A DNA stretch of 16,355 nt from Planctomycetota bacterium (GTDB lineage Bacteria > Planctomycetota > Phycisphaerae > UBA1845), in assembly GCA_024278775.1 (NCBI GenBank), contig JAJRSP010000055.1, forward strand, positions 1 through 16,355, read 5' to 3'. This document shows positions 7,214 to 14,251 of this stretch, piece by piece. Both the position numbers and the translations under genes were made by a program. Below the pieces are notes generated by a model. It worked only from the letters and a program-made list of their open reading frames with translations. It made no database searches and was not told the DNA's origin. The stretch's first letter is position 1. Every line of letters begins with the position of its first letter.

Positions 7214-7773
7214 GGGCAGGAACGATGAAGTAGCGTCATGACTTCGCTACGGGTCCGAGCATCGCTTCGGCACAAGCCGCGGATGGCGGAGGTCACCATG
7301 ATACTGCCGGCCTTCTTGATGCCACGGCATGTCATACAGGCGTGGGTGGCGGACATAACGACGGCCACCCCTTTCGCGTGGAGCTTGTCCGTCAACAGGT
7401 CTGCGATCTGCGACGTCAACCGCTCTTGTACCTGGGGACGGTGGGCGAAGTCATCCACGACGCGGGCCAGCTTCGAGATGCCCACTACTTGTCCATCCGG
7501 AAGGTAGGCGACGTGCGCGAACCCCTCGAACGGCATGAGGTGATGCTCACACATCGAGGTGAAGGGTATATCGCGTAGCACGACCAACTCGTCGTAGCGC
7601 TCTGTGAAGGTGGTTTCCAGGTGGGCGGCTGGATCCCGATCAAGCCCGGCGAACAGCTCTTCGTACATTCGCGCGACCCGCGCCGGGGTTCTACGCAGAC
7701 CCTCGCGATCGGGGTCTTCGCCCACGGCCGCCAATATGTCGCGTACGGCCTTCTCGATTCGTACCAAGTCCAT
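7210..7773 (-). CDS. folE: GTP cyclohydrolase I
   Basis: This 187-residue enzyme converts GTP to 7,8-dihydroneopterin triphosphate, the first step to folate and also to queuosine and other pterins. Zinc and catalytic residues are in place: C75, H77 and H78 in MCEHHLMPFEG, H144 and C146 in THACMTCRG, plus C149. GLRRTPARVARMYEELF near residue 25 is the family N-terminal motif. The length fits the compact bacterial type. The start ATG at 7773 has AAGG six bases upstream on the minus strand. It ends in TAA at 7210-7212, overlapping the stop of the convergent glycosyltransferase-like gene. A 169-bp gap separates it from thiG, so it may have its own promoter. Confidence 0.95.
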   Translation of the reverse strand: MDLVRIEKAVRDILAAVGEDPDREGLRRTPARVARMYEELFAGLDRDPAAHLETTFTERYDELVVLRDIPFTSMCEHHLMPFEGFAHVAYLPDGQVVGISKLARVVDDFAHRPQVQERLTSQIADLLTDKLHAKGVAVVMSATHACMTCRGIKKAGSIMVTSAIRGLCRSDARTRSEVMTLLHRSCP

Positions 7774-7942
7774 CTTGCACCTTGTCTGTCAGTATTGTTG
7801 ATTCACATGACGGCACCCGAGCGGGGATGGTAGGATGCGATCCGTCACCGGGCAAGGCGCGACCGATCGGGAGCTTGCTCATGCCAACTCACTTAAGGCC
7901 GCACCAAATGCCTTTTCCGGACATTGTTTCGCAGTCTTCGGG
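7774..7942 (-). promoter_or_regulatory. folE upstream region with weak promoter candidate
   Basis: Between thiG and folE on the minus strand I see TTGCCC, a 17-bp spacer and TACCAT, each a four-of-six match to consensus, about 70 bp before folE. The start has a good AAGG ribosome site at 7783-7780. No terminator hairpin stands out behind thiG, so readthrough from thiSG into folE is possible. Confidence 0.3.
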
Positions 7943-8773
7943 CTATGTCGCGGTTGCGGCGATGACGCCTATCTCCGGGGATGATGCGGTGGCGTAGCGT
8001 TTCTTGGGGATGCGACCGGCCAGGTAGGCCGAGCGACCCGCTTCCACCGCGTGGGCCATCGCCTTGGCCATGAGCACCGGATGTTGGGCACCGGCGATGC
8101 CGGTGTTGAGCAACACGCCGTCCGCACCGAGTTCCATGGCGATGGCGACGTCAGAGGCCGTGCCGACACCGGCGTCTACAATGACGGGATAATCCGGGTC
8201 GCCCTCTTTGAGGTATTCGAGGCAGATGTGGATGTTGTTTCCGTTGAGAATGCCCTGGCCGCTGCCGATGGGAGAGCCGAGCGGCATGACGCTGGCGGCG
8301 CCGGCGTCTTTGAGTTGTCGCGCGATGATCGGGTCGTCGGTGGAGTAGGCCAGCACACAAAATCCGTCGTCCACGAGCTGCTTGGTAGCTTCGAGCGTGC
8401 CGATCGTGTCGGGCAGCAGGGTTTTCTTATCGGCGAGGACTTCCAGCTTGACCCACTTCGCGCCGGGGTTTTCGATGCCTTCGAGGAGTTCGCGGCTGAG
8501 TCGGGCCGAGCGGACCGCGTCCTTGGCGGTGAAGCAGCCGGCCGTGTTGGGTAAAATCGTGTAGCGTGACAGGTCCAAGAAGTCGAGGATGTTGTTCGGC
8601 TTCGCGCCGCCGTCCGAGGAGAGCACATCCCGACGGATGGCCACTGTCACCACCTGGCACCCGGATGCGAAAAGCGCCGCCTGCATCTCGTCGAAGTTGG
8701 CGTACTTGCCCGTGCCGACGAACAGCCGCGAATCAAACTCAAAACCACCGATCCGATATTTATTATCTGCCAT
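7943..8773 (-). CDS. thiG: Thiazole synthase
   Basis: This 276-residue protein is a TIM-barrel enzyme that forms the thiazole phosphate of thiamine from deoxyxylulose 5-phosphate, dehydroglycine and ThiS-thiocarboxylate. Conserved blocks are RLFVGTGKY (16-24), [15 protein letters not shown], the Schiff-base lysine K109 in [28 protein letters not shown] and the C-terminal [15 protein letters not shown]. The frame opens 12 codons earlier, but ATG 8773 is chosen because it gives the standard ThiG N-terminus and sits 4 bp behind the thiS stop. Its ribosome site GGAGG lies within the last codons of thiS. The thiF and thiH/thiO partners are not in the window. Confidence 0.95.
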   Translation of the reverse strand: MADNKYRIGGFEFDSRLFVGTGKYANFDEMQAALFASGCQVVTVAIRRDVLSSDGGAKPNNILDFLDLSRYTILPNTAGCFTAKDAVRSARLSRELLEGIENPGAKWVKLEVLADKKTLLPDTIGTLEATKQLVDDGFCVLAYSTDDPIIARQLKDAGAASVMPLGSPIGSGQGILNGNNIHICLEYLKEGDPDYPVIVDAGVGTASDVAIAMELGADGVLLNTGIAGAQHPVLMAKAMAHAVEAGRSAYLAGRIPKKRYATASSPEIGVIAATAT

Positions 8774-8777
8774 TGAT

Positions 8778-8978
8778 CTAACCGCCTCCGACAAATGTGA
8801 CAATTTCAACGAGGTCGCCTTCGTGAAGCACGGCTTCGTCGAAGGTCTTGCGCGGTACGAGGTCTTCGTTGATCTCGACGGCCACCCGCACCGGTGCTAG
8901 ATCGAGCCGCGCGAGAAGATCCGCCACGGTGGCACCGGGGTCGATGGTATCCGCTTTGCCATTGATGGTGACACGCAT
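8778..8978 (-). CDS. thiS: Sulfur carrier protein ThiS
   Basis: This 66-residue ubiquitin-fold protein is adenylated and thiocarboxylated at its C-terminal glycine to deliver sulfur to thiazole synthase. It starts [10 protein letters not shown], has the [10 protein letters not shown] helix, and ends in IVTFVGGG, the usual ThiS tail with terminal Gly-Gly. The frame continues 26 codons upstream to 9056, but that extension has no ThiS character and 66 residues is the normal length. It is directly followed by thiG, a classic pair. Confidence 0.93.
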   Translation of the reverse strand: MRVTINGKADTIDPGATVADLLARLDLAPVRVAVEINEDLVPRKTFDEAVLHEGDLVEIVTFVGGG

Positions 8979-9108
8979 CGCTGATCGCTCTCGAAACCTC
9001 TTGCACACGGCCATGGGCCACCCAACGCGGCCAAAACCACCCGGTCCGTCCCCCACCCTTCGCTTTGAGGCGCAGAATGGGGCACCCGGTCACTCGGCAA
9101 CCAGGCCG

Positions 9109-9136
9109 ATTATACGGAGTCGTGGGTTCGGTACAA
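9109..9136 (-). promoter_or_regulatory. Promoter candidate for thiSG
   Basis: The minus strand carries a perfect TATAAT (9114-9109), 16 bp downstream of TTGTAC (9136-9131), a weak -35. It points towards thiS with a leader of about 125 nt. The leader has GGGTGCCC and a following CTGCG that recall the 5' half of a TPP aptamer, but the diagnostic core motifs are missing (see the rejected list). Confidence 0.5.
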
Positions 9137-9157
9137 TCGGCTTACGTTATTGGCGAC

Positions 9158-9487
9158 TCAAACTTGGGGCGGGTCCAGTTTTGTCGAATAGATGATGAGG
9201 TAGTAGACAATCGCAGCCGCACACAGCGCAAGTCCGATCGCGATTTTGGACTGAAGCCGCTGCGCAGCCACCTCGGGACCATCTTCGGGCGGGTAGGCAC
9301 CGATTTCATGGACATTACTTTTTCGTAGCGACCACAGCACAAGCGCACCGAAGCACATGGCCCCGGGAGCACCGAAATAGAGCACGGCCGTAACGGTGAT
9401 ATCCGTCATCCACGGGCGGTAGACTAGCATGCCGATTGCCAGCAGTAGCGTCAACAGACCGACCCATACACCCATCAACGCCAGCAT
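9158..9487 (-). CDS. Small membrane protein of unknown function, three helices
   Basis: I do not recognise this 109-residue protein. It has three hydrophobic segments: about 2-24 (LALMGVWVGLLTLLLAIGMLVY), 31-54 (TAVLYFGAPGAMCFGALVLW) and 80-100 (IAIGLALCAAAIVYYLIIYS). The loop between the second and third is polar and Pro/Glu-rich (HEIGAYPPEDGPEVAAQ). The frame opens at a GTG at 9523, but ATG 9487 is preferred because AAGGGAG sits six bases upstream of it. It is divergent from moeA and upstream of thiSG on the same strand; the 179-bp gap and promoter candidate suggest it is not strictly part of the thi operon. Confidence 0.6.
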   Translation of the reverse strand: MLALMGVWVGLLTLLLAIGMLVYRPWMTDITVTAVLYFGAPGAMCFGALVLWSLRKSNVHEIGAYPPEDGPEVAAQRLQSKIAIGLALCAAAIVYYLIIYSTKLDPPQV

Positions 9488-9493
9488 CTCGCG

Positions 9494-9500
9494 CTCCCTT
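9494..9500 (-). promoter_or_regulatory. Ribosome binding site deciding the start at 9487
   Basis: AAGGGAG on the minus strand ends six bases before ATG 9487. The earlier in-frame GTG at 9523 has no purine-rich sequence in front of it. This supports the shorter 109-residue protein. Confidence 0.6.
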
Positions 9501-9554
9501 GGCCTCGGTATCCGTTGCGTCACACAAATAGATTACCCTAACACCACCCCGTGC

Positions 9555-9583
9555 TTGAGCAAGTGCGGCGGTTCGGATAACGT
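9555..9583 (+). promoter_or_regulatory. Weak promoter candidate for the moeA operon
   Basis: TTGAGC (9555-9560), 17 bp, then TAACGT (9578-9583) lies about 27 bp before the moeA start. The -35 matches at four positions and the -10 at three. The location is right for the head of a five-gene operon, but the match is only fair. Confidence 0.3.
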
Positions 9584-9609
9584 CGCGCGAAGTCAAAGCG
9601 GAGATGTGT

Positions 9610-10830
9610 ATGATTGATATCGACGAGGCTTATCGAGTGTTGTTCGAACATGTGACGCCGGGTCCGGTAGTGGAGCTTCCGTTGTCGGAGGCGCTCTATC
9701 GCACATTGGCCTCACCCATCTCGTGTGATGTGGACATGCCGCCGTTCGATCGTTCGGTGATGGATGGCTACGCGGTGCGTGCGGCCGATGTGGCGGATGC
9801 GCCGCTCACGCTTCAACTCGTGGGTGAGGCACCGGCCGGCGCGATCGTGGAACGGGCGATTGGTGCCGGTGAGGCGATGCACATCAACACCGGGGCACCG
9901 ATCCCGCCGGGGGCCGATGCGGTGGTGCGGGTGGAGGAGACGGAACCGCGCGAGGGAGCGGTGTGGATCAAAACGTCCGTGCCCGTGGGACATTTCATCA
10001 CACGGCGCGGTGCGTATGTCTCGGCGAGGGACATTGTGATGGAGGCGGGGCTTCGGCTGACGCCGGCCGGGATCGCCGCCGCGGCGACGGCGGGCGCGGC
10101 ACGCGTGTCGGTGCGACGCCGGCCCCGTGTGTCGATTCTGACCACCGGGGATGAGCTGGTCGATGTGGATCAGAAACCGGTCGACGCACAGATTCGCAAT
10201 TCCAACCAGTTTCTTCTCGAAGCGTTGGCTCGCTCGGCCCATGCCGGGGTGACGGTGCTCCCGGTGGTTCGTGATGATCGAGATCGGCTGGAGGCGTCGA
10301 TCCGCGAGGGACTGGAGGCGGATGTGCTGTGTGTGAGCGGAGGGGTCTCGATGGGCGATCGAGATTTCGTGCCGGAGGTATTGGCGGCGGTCGGCGCGAC
10401 GTTTCACATCCACAAGATCGCGATCAAGCCGGGTCGTCCGACGATCTTCGCCAGCACACCCTCGGGGACGCTTGTTTTTGCGCTTCCGGGCAATCCGGTC
10501 AGTGCGTTTGTGGGGTTCGAGCTTCTGGTTCGTCCGGCGCTGCGCGCCTGGGAAGGCGGTGGAGCCTCCAAGCCGGCACTGGTGGCGGCGGCGATGGTGG
10601 GCGGATGTGCGGCGGCGCGTGATCGTCAGACGTACCTTCCGGCCAGAGCGTGGGTGGATGCGCGTGGCCAGTGGTGCGTGGAGCGAGTATCCTGGGGCGG
10701 CTCGGGTGACTCGTTGGGCCTTGCGGCGGCCAACGCGATGATCGTGCGTGTTCCCGAGGCTCCCGAAGTGCCGGACGGATCGCCGGTATCGGTCATGCTG
10801 CTCGATCCGGTTTGTGACGCCGCAGTGTAG
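9610..10830 (+). CDS. moeA: Molybdopterin molybdenumtransferase MoeA
   Basis: This 406-residue enzyme inserts molybdate into adenylylated molybdopterin, the last common step of molybdenum cofactor synthesis. Conserved segments in order are MPPFDRSVMDGYAVRA (43-58), MHINTGAPIPPGADAVVRVEE (90-110), TTGDEL (178-183), SGGVSMGDRDF (243-253), KPGRPTIF (273-280) and ALPGNPVSAF (291-300), followed by the C-terminal domain IV. Length is normal. An ATG two codons earlier at 9604 exists, but GCGGAG at 9598-9603 is spaced correctly for 9610, not 9604. No other moa/moe/mob genes are present. lnt follows after 27 bp, so moeA may lead the cell-envelope operon. Confidence 0.95.
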   Translation: MIDIDEAYRVLFEHVTPGPVVELPLSEALYRTLASPISCDVDMPPFDRSVMDGYAVRAADVADAPLTLQLVGEAPAGAIVERAIGAGEAMHINTGAPIPPGADAVVRVEETEPREGAVWIKTSVPVGHFITRRGAYVSARDIVMEAGLRLTPAGIAAAATAGAARVSVRRRPRVSILTTGDELVDVDQKPVDAQIRNSNQFLLEALARSAHAGVTVLPVVRDDRDRLEASIREGLEADVLCVSGGVSMGDRDFVPEVLAAVGATFHIHKIAIKPGRPTIFASTPSGTLVFALPGNPVSAFVGFELLVRPALRAWEGGGASKPALVAAAMVGGCAAARDRQTYLPARAWVDARGQWCVERVSWGGSGDSLGLAAANAMIVRVPEAPEVPDGSPVSVMLLDPVCDAAV

Positions 10831-10857
10831 CCAGCCCAACGTCAGGGACGGACGTCG

Positions 10858-12627
10858 TTGCCTCATAATAAGCCAACATCCCACAAGACACGTGACGCCA
10901 AAAAGCGATCGTTGTTGTCCACCGATCCCGGTTTTGCGATCGAGACCCACCGGACCCTGCTAGTTCTGGCGTTTGCGTCATTGGCGCTTCAGAGTGTGAT
11001 CTTTGCCCCTATCGGATGGTGGCCGGTGGCGTTCGTGTGCCTGGTGCCGTGGCTGATTCTGGTCGGGGCTGCGTCGAGTGCCCCGCGCGTCTACTTGCAT
11101 AGTTGGGTGCTGGGGTTGGCGTTTTTCTTCCTGAACATGCGCTGGCTCTATTTTTCGACGGGGTATGGGTATGCGGCGTTGGCGATCTATCTCTCACTTT
11201 ATTTTCCGTTCATGGCGTGTGTGCTTCGTCACGTGGTGCGTCGTCGACGCCTTCCGCTTGCGATGGCGCTGCCGGTGGTGTGGACGGGGTGCGAGATGCT
11301 TCGGGCTGTCGTGATCTCTGGGTTCCCGTGGTTTTTTCTGTCGCACAGTATGCATGGGGTGCTTCCGTTTATTCAGATCAGTGACCTGGTGGGTGCGTAC
11401 GGCGTGAGCTTTGTGGTGGCGGCGGCGAACGGTGCGGCGGCCGATGCGGTGCTGTTTTCGGTGGCCCGGCGGCGCGGTTCGACGACGGTGTCGGTGTGGC
11501 GTGGCGCTGGGCGGAGTGCGGCGGTGGCTGCGCTGCTCGTGGCGTGTTCACTGGGGTATGGGTGGTATCAACTCAGCCGGGATACGATGACGGATGGGCC
11601 TCGCGTTGCGCTGCTTCAGGGTGATTTTGTGGTGAGCGTGCATGGTGAGGAGGCCTCGGGTGGTGAACGCTACCAAACGTATATGGCCATGATCGACGCG
11701 GCCGCGAGCGAAAAGCCGGATTTGTATCTGATTCCGGAAACACCGTGGCCGATGTATCTTAATCCCGAGGCGAGGCAGGCGAACATGTCGTCGCGCCAAT
11801 CGTTCGAGGCGATGCAACGCCGGGCGACGCGCGACGGAGCGTATATCGTGACCGGCAGCGCCTCTCGCGAGGAGAAGCCGTTTGATCTGCTGGCACCGGT
11901 CCGCATGTACAACTCGGCCACCGTCATCCGACCTGGCGGCGGTGAAGTCGGACGGTACGACAAGGTTCACCTCGTGTACTTCGGAGAGATTGTACCGTTT
12001 CGATTTGGGCGGCTCCGTTTTCTGTATCTCTGGATGAACCGGCTTATGCCGTTCAGTTATGGCGGTCGGATTGAATACTCCCTGTTTCCCGGTACAAGCT
12101 TTCATCATTTTGAGATGACGCCGAAGTCACAACCTGGTCAGGTGGTTCGTTTTGGTACGCCGATTTGCTATGAGGATGTGATGCCGTACGTGAGTCGGCG
12201 TTTTACGGCCGGTCCGCCGGGCAGCCGTGGTAAGCAGGTGGACGTGTTGCTGAATATCAGCAACGACGGTTGGTTTGGTCGGGGGCATCAGCAGCCGCAG
12301 CACCTGGCGATTTCCGTGTTTCGAGCGATCGAGAATCGCGTGGGCGTGGCGCGGTCCGTCAATACGGGAGTCAGCGCGTTGATCGATCCGGACGGTCGGG
12401 TTCACGATGTCGTGAACGCGGATCCGACGAACCCTTGGCCCCGAGCCTGCAACTACACGGTGGGGCGTCTCCGCATCGACTCGCGGTTTACGTTATACTC
12501 TCGCTTCGGCGATTGGTTTGCATGGGGCTGTGCGGCACTATGTCTCGCTTTGTTCATCGACTATTGGGTCATCCGTGCGCGTACGCGGGGTTTGTCATCG
12601 GAAGCGGTTCATCATGATGCAGGCTAG
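10858..12627 (+). CDS. lnt: Apolipoprotein N-acyltransferase
   Basis: This 589-residue inner-membrane enzyme adds the third acyl chain to the N-terminal cysteine of lipoproteins. The first 240 or so residues hold several membrane helices. The nitrilase-like periplasmic domain follows, with the catalytic triad E294 (in LIPETPWPM), K369 (in GRYDKVHLVYFGEIVPFR) and C437 (in GTPICYEDVMP). The motif ISNDGWFGRGHQQPQHL (about 468) is also typical. A last hydrophobic segment lies near 568-583. The start is an unusual TTG at 10858, the first in-frame start after the moeA stop, with GGGACGG shortly before it. The polar N-terminus is longer than usual (about 30 residues before the first helix). The next gene overlaps its end by 14 bp. 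Confidence 0.9.
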   Translation: MPHNKPTSHKTRDAKKRSLLSTDPGFAIETHRTLLVLAFASLALQSVIFAPIGWWPVAFVCLVPWLILVGAASSAPRVYLHSWVLGLAFFFLNMRWLYFSTGYGYAALAIYLSLYFPFMACVLRHVVRRRRLPLAMALPVVWTGCEMLRAVVISGFPWFFLSHSMHGVLPFIQISDLVGAYGVSFVVAAANGAAADAVLFSVARRRGSTTVSVWRGAGRSAAVAALLVACSLGYGWYQLSRDTMTDGPRVALLQGDFVVSVHGEEASGGERYQTYMAMIDAAASEKPDLYLIPETPWPMYLNPEARQANMSSRQSFEAMQRRATRDGAYIVTGSASREEKPFDLLAPVRMYNSATVIRPGGGEVGRYDKVHLVYFGEIVPFRFGRLRFLYLWMNRLMPFSYGGRIEYSLFPGTSFHHFEMTPKSQPGQVVRFGTPICYEDVMPYVSRRFTAGPPGSRGKQVDVLLNISNDGWFGRGHQQPQHLAISVFRAIENRVGVARSVNTGVSALIDPDGRVHDVVNADPTNPWPRACNYTVGRLRIDSRFTLYSRFGDWFAWGCAALCLALFIDYWVIRARTRGLSSEAVHHDAG

Positions 12628-13702
12628 CCATACGGGTCACTGCGATCGGTTCATGCGGAGTGTGTGCGTAGTGACCTTGCTTTTTTCGCTGGGGGCCGGT
12701 TGTGTGTCCACCAGACCCGTCGCGGTCGCTGGTGGTAACCACCTCATATTGAGACATCGGGCGGAGGCGTTGCTGGAGCACGCGCTGGGCTATCCGCACA
12801 ATCCGGTTGTTCGGGTGGAGTCCGTCGAGGCGCTGCAGGAGGCGGGGTCGGATCGCGCTCTTCCGTGGATTCGCGAGGCACTATTGGACGACCACCCGGC
12901 GGTTCGTTTTGCGGCGTGTGTGGCCGTGGGTACGCTGCGTGACCACCTGGCTTCCAGCCAAATAAAACGCTTGCTCTCCGATGAGGACGCGAGCGTCCGT
13001 GTGGCGGCGCTCTACGCGCGTCACCGGCTGGGGTTTACGCAACAGACGGGGCTGATAGCGTACTATCTTCTCGAGCACCAGGAGCCGGCGGTTCGTCGAA
13101 ACGCGGCACTGGTACTCGGATTACTGGGAGAACGCGGGGCCATCAAAGTGCTGGCGAAGGCGATGCGGGATCATGACGAAGGGGTGCGACATCACGCGTT
13201 GGAGGCCATGGCGCGACTGGGACAGCCGGATGCGGCCAAGGAGCTGGCGTTTTTAACTAATGCCGGTATCGGTTCTCAGGAGGTGTTTGCCATCCTGGCG
13301 TTGTCCGGGACCAACGATCCGCGTCATGTCGATACGTTTCGATACAAATTGACCACGGCGATTCACCTGGAAACGAAGTTGGCGGCCGCTCGTGCGCTGG
13401 GGGATCGTGGGTACGAAGACGGGTTTGACATCGCGGCGCGGGCGCTCAGGCAGCAGCGTGCGACCATCAATGACCCGGATGATCCTCCGGCTGGTCAGGT
13501 GTTGCGTGTTCGGCAGATGGCGGCGGGCGCGCTCGGAGCGATCGGTCGACTGGAGGCGCTACCGTGGCTGGCGCGTGTGATGGAGGACACCGCTGATCCT
13601 CGCCTTCAGGTGTCCGCGGCGGGTGCGATGTTGCGCATCCTGGCGAAACACCGGGCGCGGCCTTTGCCGTTTCTGCGTGAGGGCTACCAGGGTGGGGGGT
13701 AG
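12614..13702 (+). CDS. HEAT-repeat protein, putative lipoprotein
   Basis: This 362-residue protein has an N-terminal hydrophobic signal (VCVVTLLFSLGAGC) ending at C30. The lipobox is imperfect (L at -4, then GAG-C), so lipidation is probable but not certain. From about residue 55 to the end it is built of helical HEAT/PBS-like repeats, for example DHPAVRFAACVAVGTLRDH, DEDASVRVAALYARHRLG, EPAVRRNAALVLGLLGERG, DEGVRHHALEAMARLG and later QVLRVRQMAAGALGAIGRL. Such scaffolds bind other proteins; no catalytic motif is seen. The start ATG 12614 overlaps lnt by 14 bp and has GGAAG at 12600-12604; an internal ATG at 12653 would also keep the signal. mreD follows after 6 bp. The context suggests an envelope factor linked to elongation or lipoprotein biology, which is inference. 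Confidence 0.75.
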   Translation: MMQASHTGHCDRFMRSVCVVTLLFSLGAGCVSTRPVAVAGGNHLILRHRAEALLEHALGYPHNPVVRVESVEALQEAGSDRALPWIREALLDDHPAVRFAACVAVGTLRDHLASSQIKRLLSDEDASVRVAALYARHRLGFTQQTGLIAYYLLEHQEPAVRRNAALVLGLLGERGAIKVLAKAMRDHDEGVRHHALEAMARLGQPDAAKELAFLTNAGIGSQEVFAILALSGTNDPRHVDTFRYKLTTAIHLETKLAAARALGDRGYEDGFDIAARALRQQRATINDPDDPPAGQVLRVRQMAAGALGAIGRLEALPWLARVMEDTADPRLQVSAAGAMLRILAKHRARPLPFLREGYQGGG

Positions 13703-13708
13703 GACGCC

Positions 13709-14251
13709 ATGCGGTGGGTTTCCTTTTTCACGTTAGCGGTCGGCGTGCTCACGCTCCAATCGGCGCTGATACCGCATGTGGAACTTCTCGGTGCCCGTCC
13801 CGATTTGCTTTTGGTGGTGACGGTGTTTTTCGCGATGCATGCCAAGTGGCGTGACGCGCTGGTGGCGTCGTGGGCCATCGGTGCGATGGCGGATCTCATG
13901 ACGATCGAGCGGTTCGGTCTGCTTGCTCTGTCGTACGCGATGAGTGCCGTGATCGTCGCGTCGGTTCGAGATTTTCTGTTTCGGTATAACGCCTTCAGTC
14001 AGTTTATGGTGACGGCGGTGGCGGCTTCACTCGTCGGGCTCGGGTGGTTGGTCTATCAACGCATCATGTTTGCCCTGTCGTCATCGTTTGTGACCGACGC
14101 GGTGGTCCTGTTGCTGTTGACACCGGTGTATACGGGGCTTCTTGCGCCACCCCTCCACGCGGTCTTGTTGCCCATGTCGCGTGTGTTCGGTCTTACGCCG
14201 CCACGGTATACGTTCGCGGGGTTGCACAAGCACGGAGGCCCCCGTGTTTGA
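13709..14251 (+). CDS. mreD: Rod shape-determining protein MreD
   Basis: This 180-residue, mostly hydrophobic protein has about five membrane segments. MreD is an inner-membrane part of the Rod/elongation complex. The family pattern is visible: a first helix, ARPDLLLVVTVFFAM (29-43), then WAIGAMADLMTIERFGLLALSYAMSA (55-80) with the conserved G...D...G spacing. Length is typical. Its stop overlaps the PBP2 start by 8 bp and it begins 6 bp after the HEAT gene. mreB and mreC are not upstream in this window, which is unusual for mreD. MreD is a fast-evolving family; the call leans on the pbp2 neighbour as well as the motifs. Confidence 0.82.
   Translation: MRWVSFFTLAVGVLTLQSALIPHVELLGARPDLLLVVTVFFAMHAKWRDALVASWAIGAMADLMTIERFGLLALSYAMSAVIVASVRDFLFRYNAFSQFMVTAVAASLVGLGWLVYQRIMFALSSSFVTDAVVLLLLTPVYTGLLAPPLHAVLLPMSRVFGLTPPRYTFAGLHKHGGPRV
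14234..14238 (+). promoter_or_regulatory. Strong ribosome site for the GTG start of mrdA
   Basis: GGAGG sits five bases before GTG 14244, inside the end of mreD. It fixes the GTG as the start and indicates translational coupling of mreD and mrdA. Confidence 0.75.

Noticed and set aside
8979..9102. TPP riboswitch in the thiS leader
   Set aside because: The minus-strand leader has GGGTGCCC followed by CTGCG, like the 5' half of a THI element. The diagnostic CTGAGA and CTGATCTGG motifs are absent, so a working aptamer is not supported. A covariance-model search would settle it.
9488..9523. GTG start at 9523 for the small membrane protein
   Set aside because: No ribosome site precedes it, whereas AAGGGAG is well placed for ATG 9487. 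The extra 12 residues are only polar.
9712..10950. Long open frame antisense to moeA (about 410 codons)
   Set aside because: It is a GC-rich mirror of the clearly conserved moeA frame, has Arg/His-rich low-information composition and no family resemblance.
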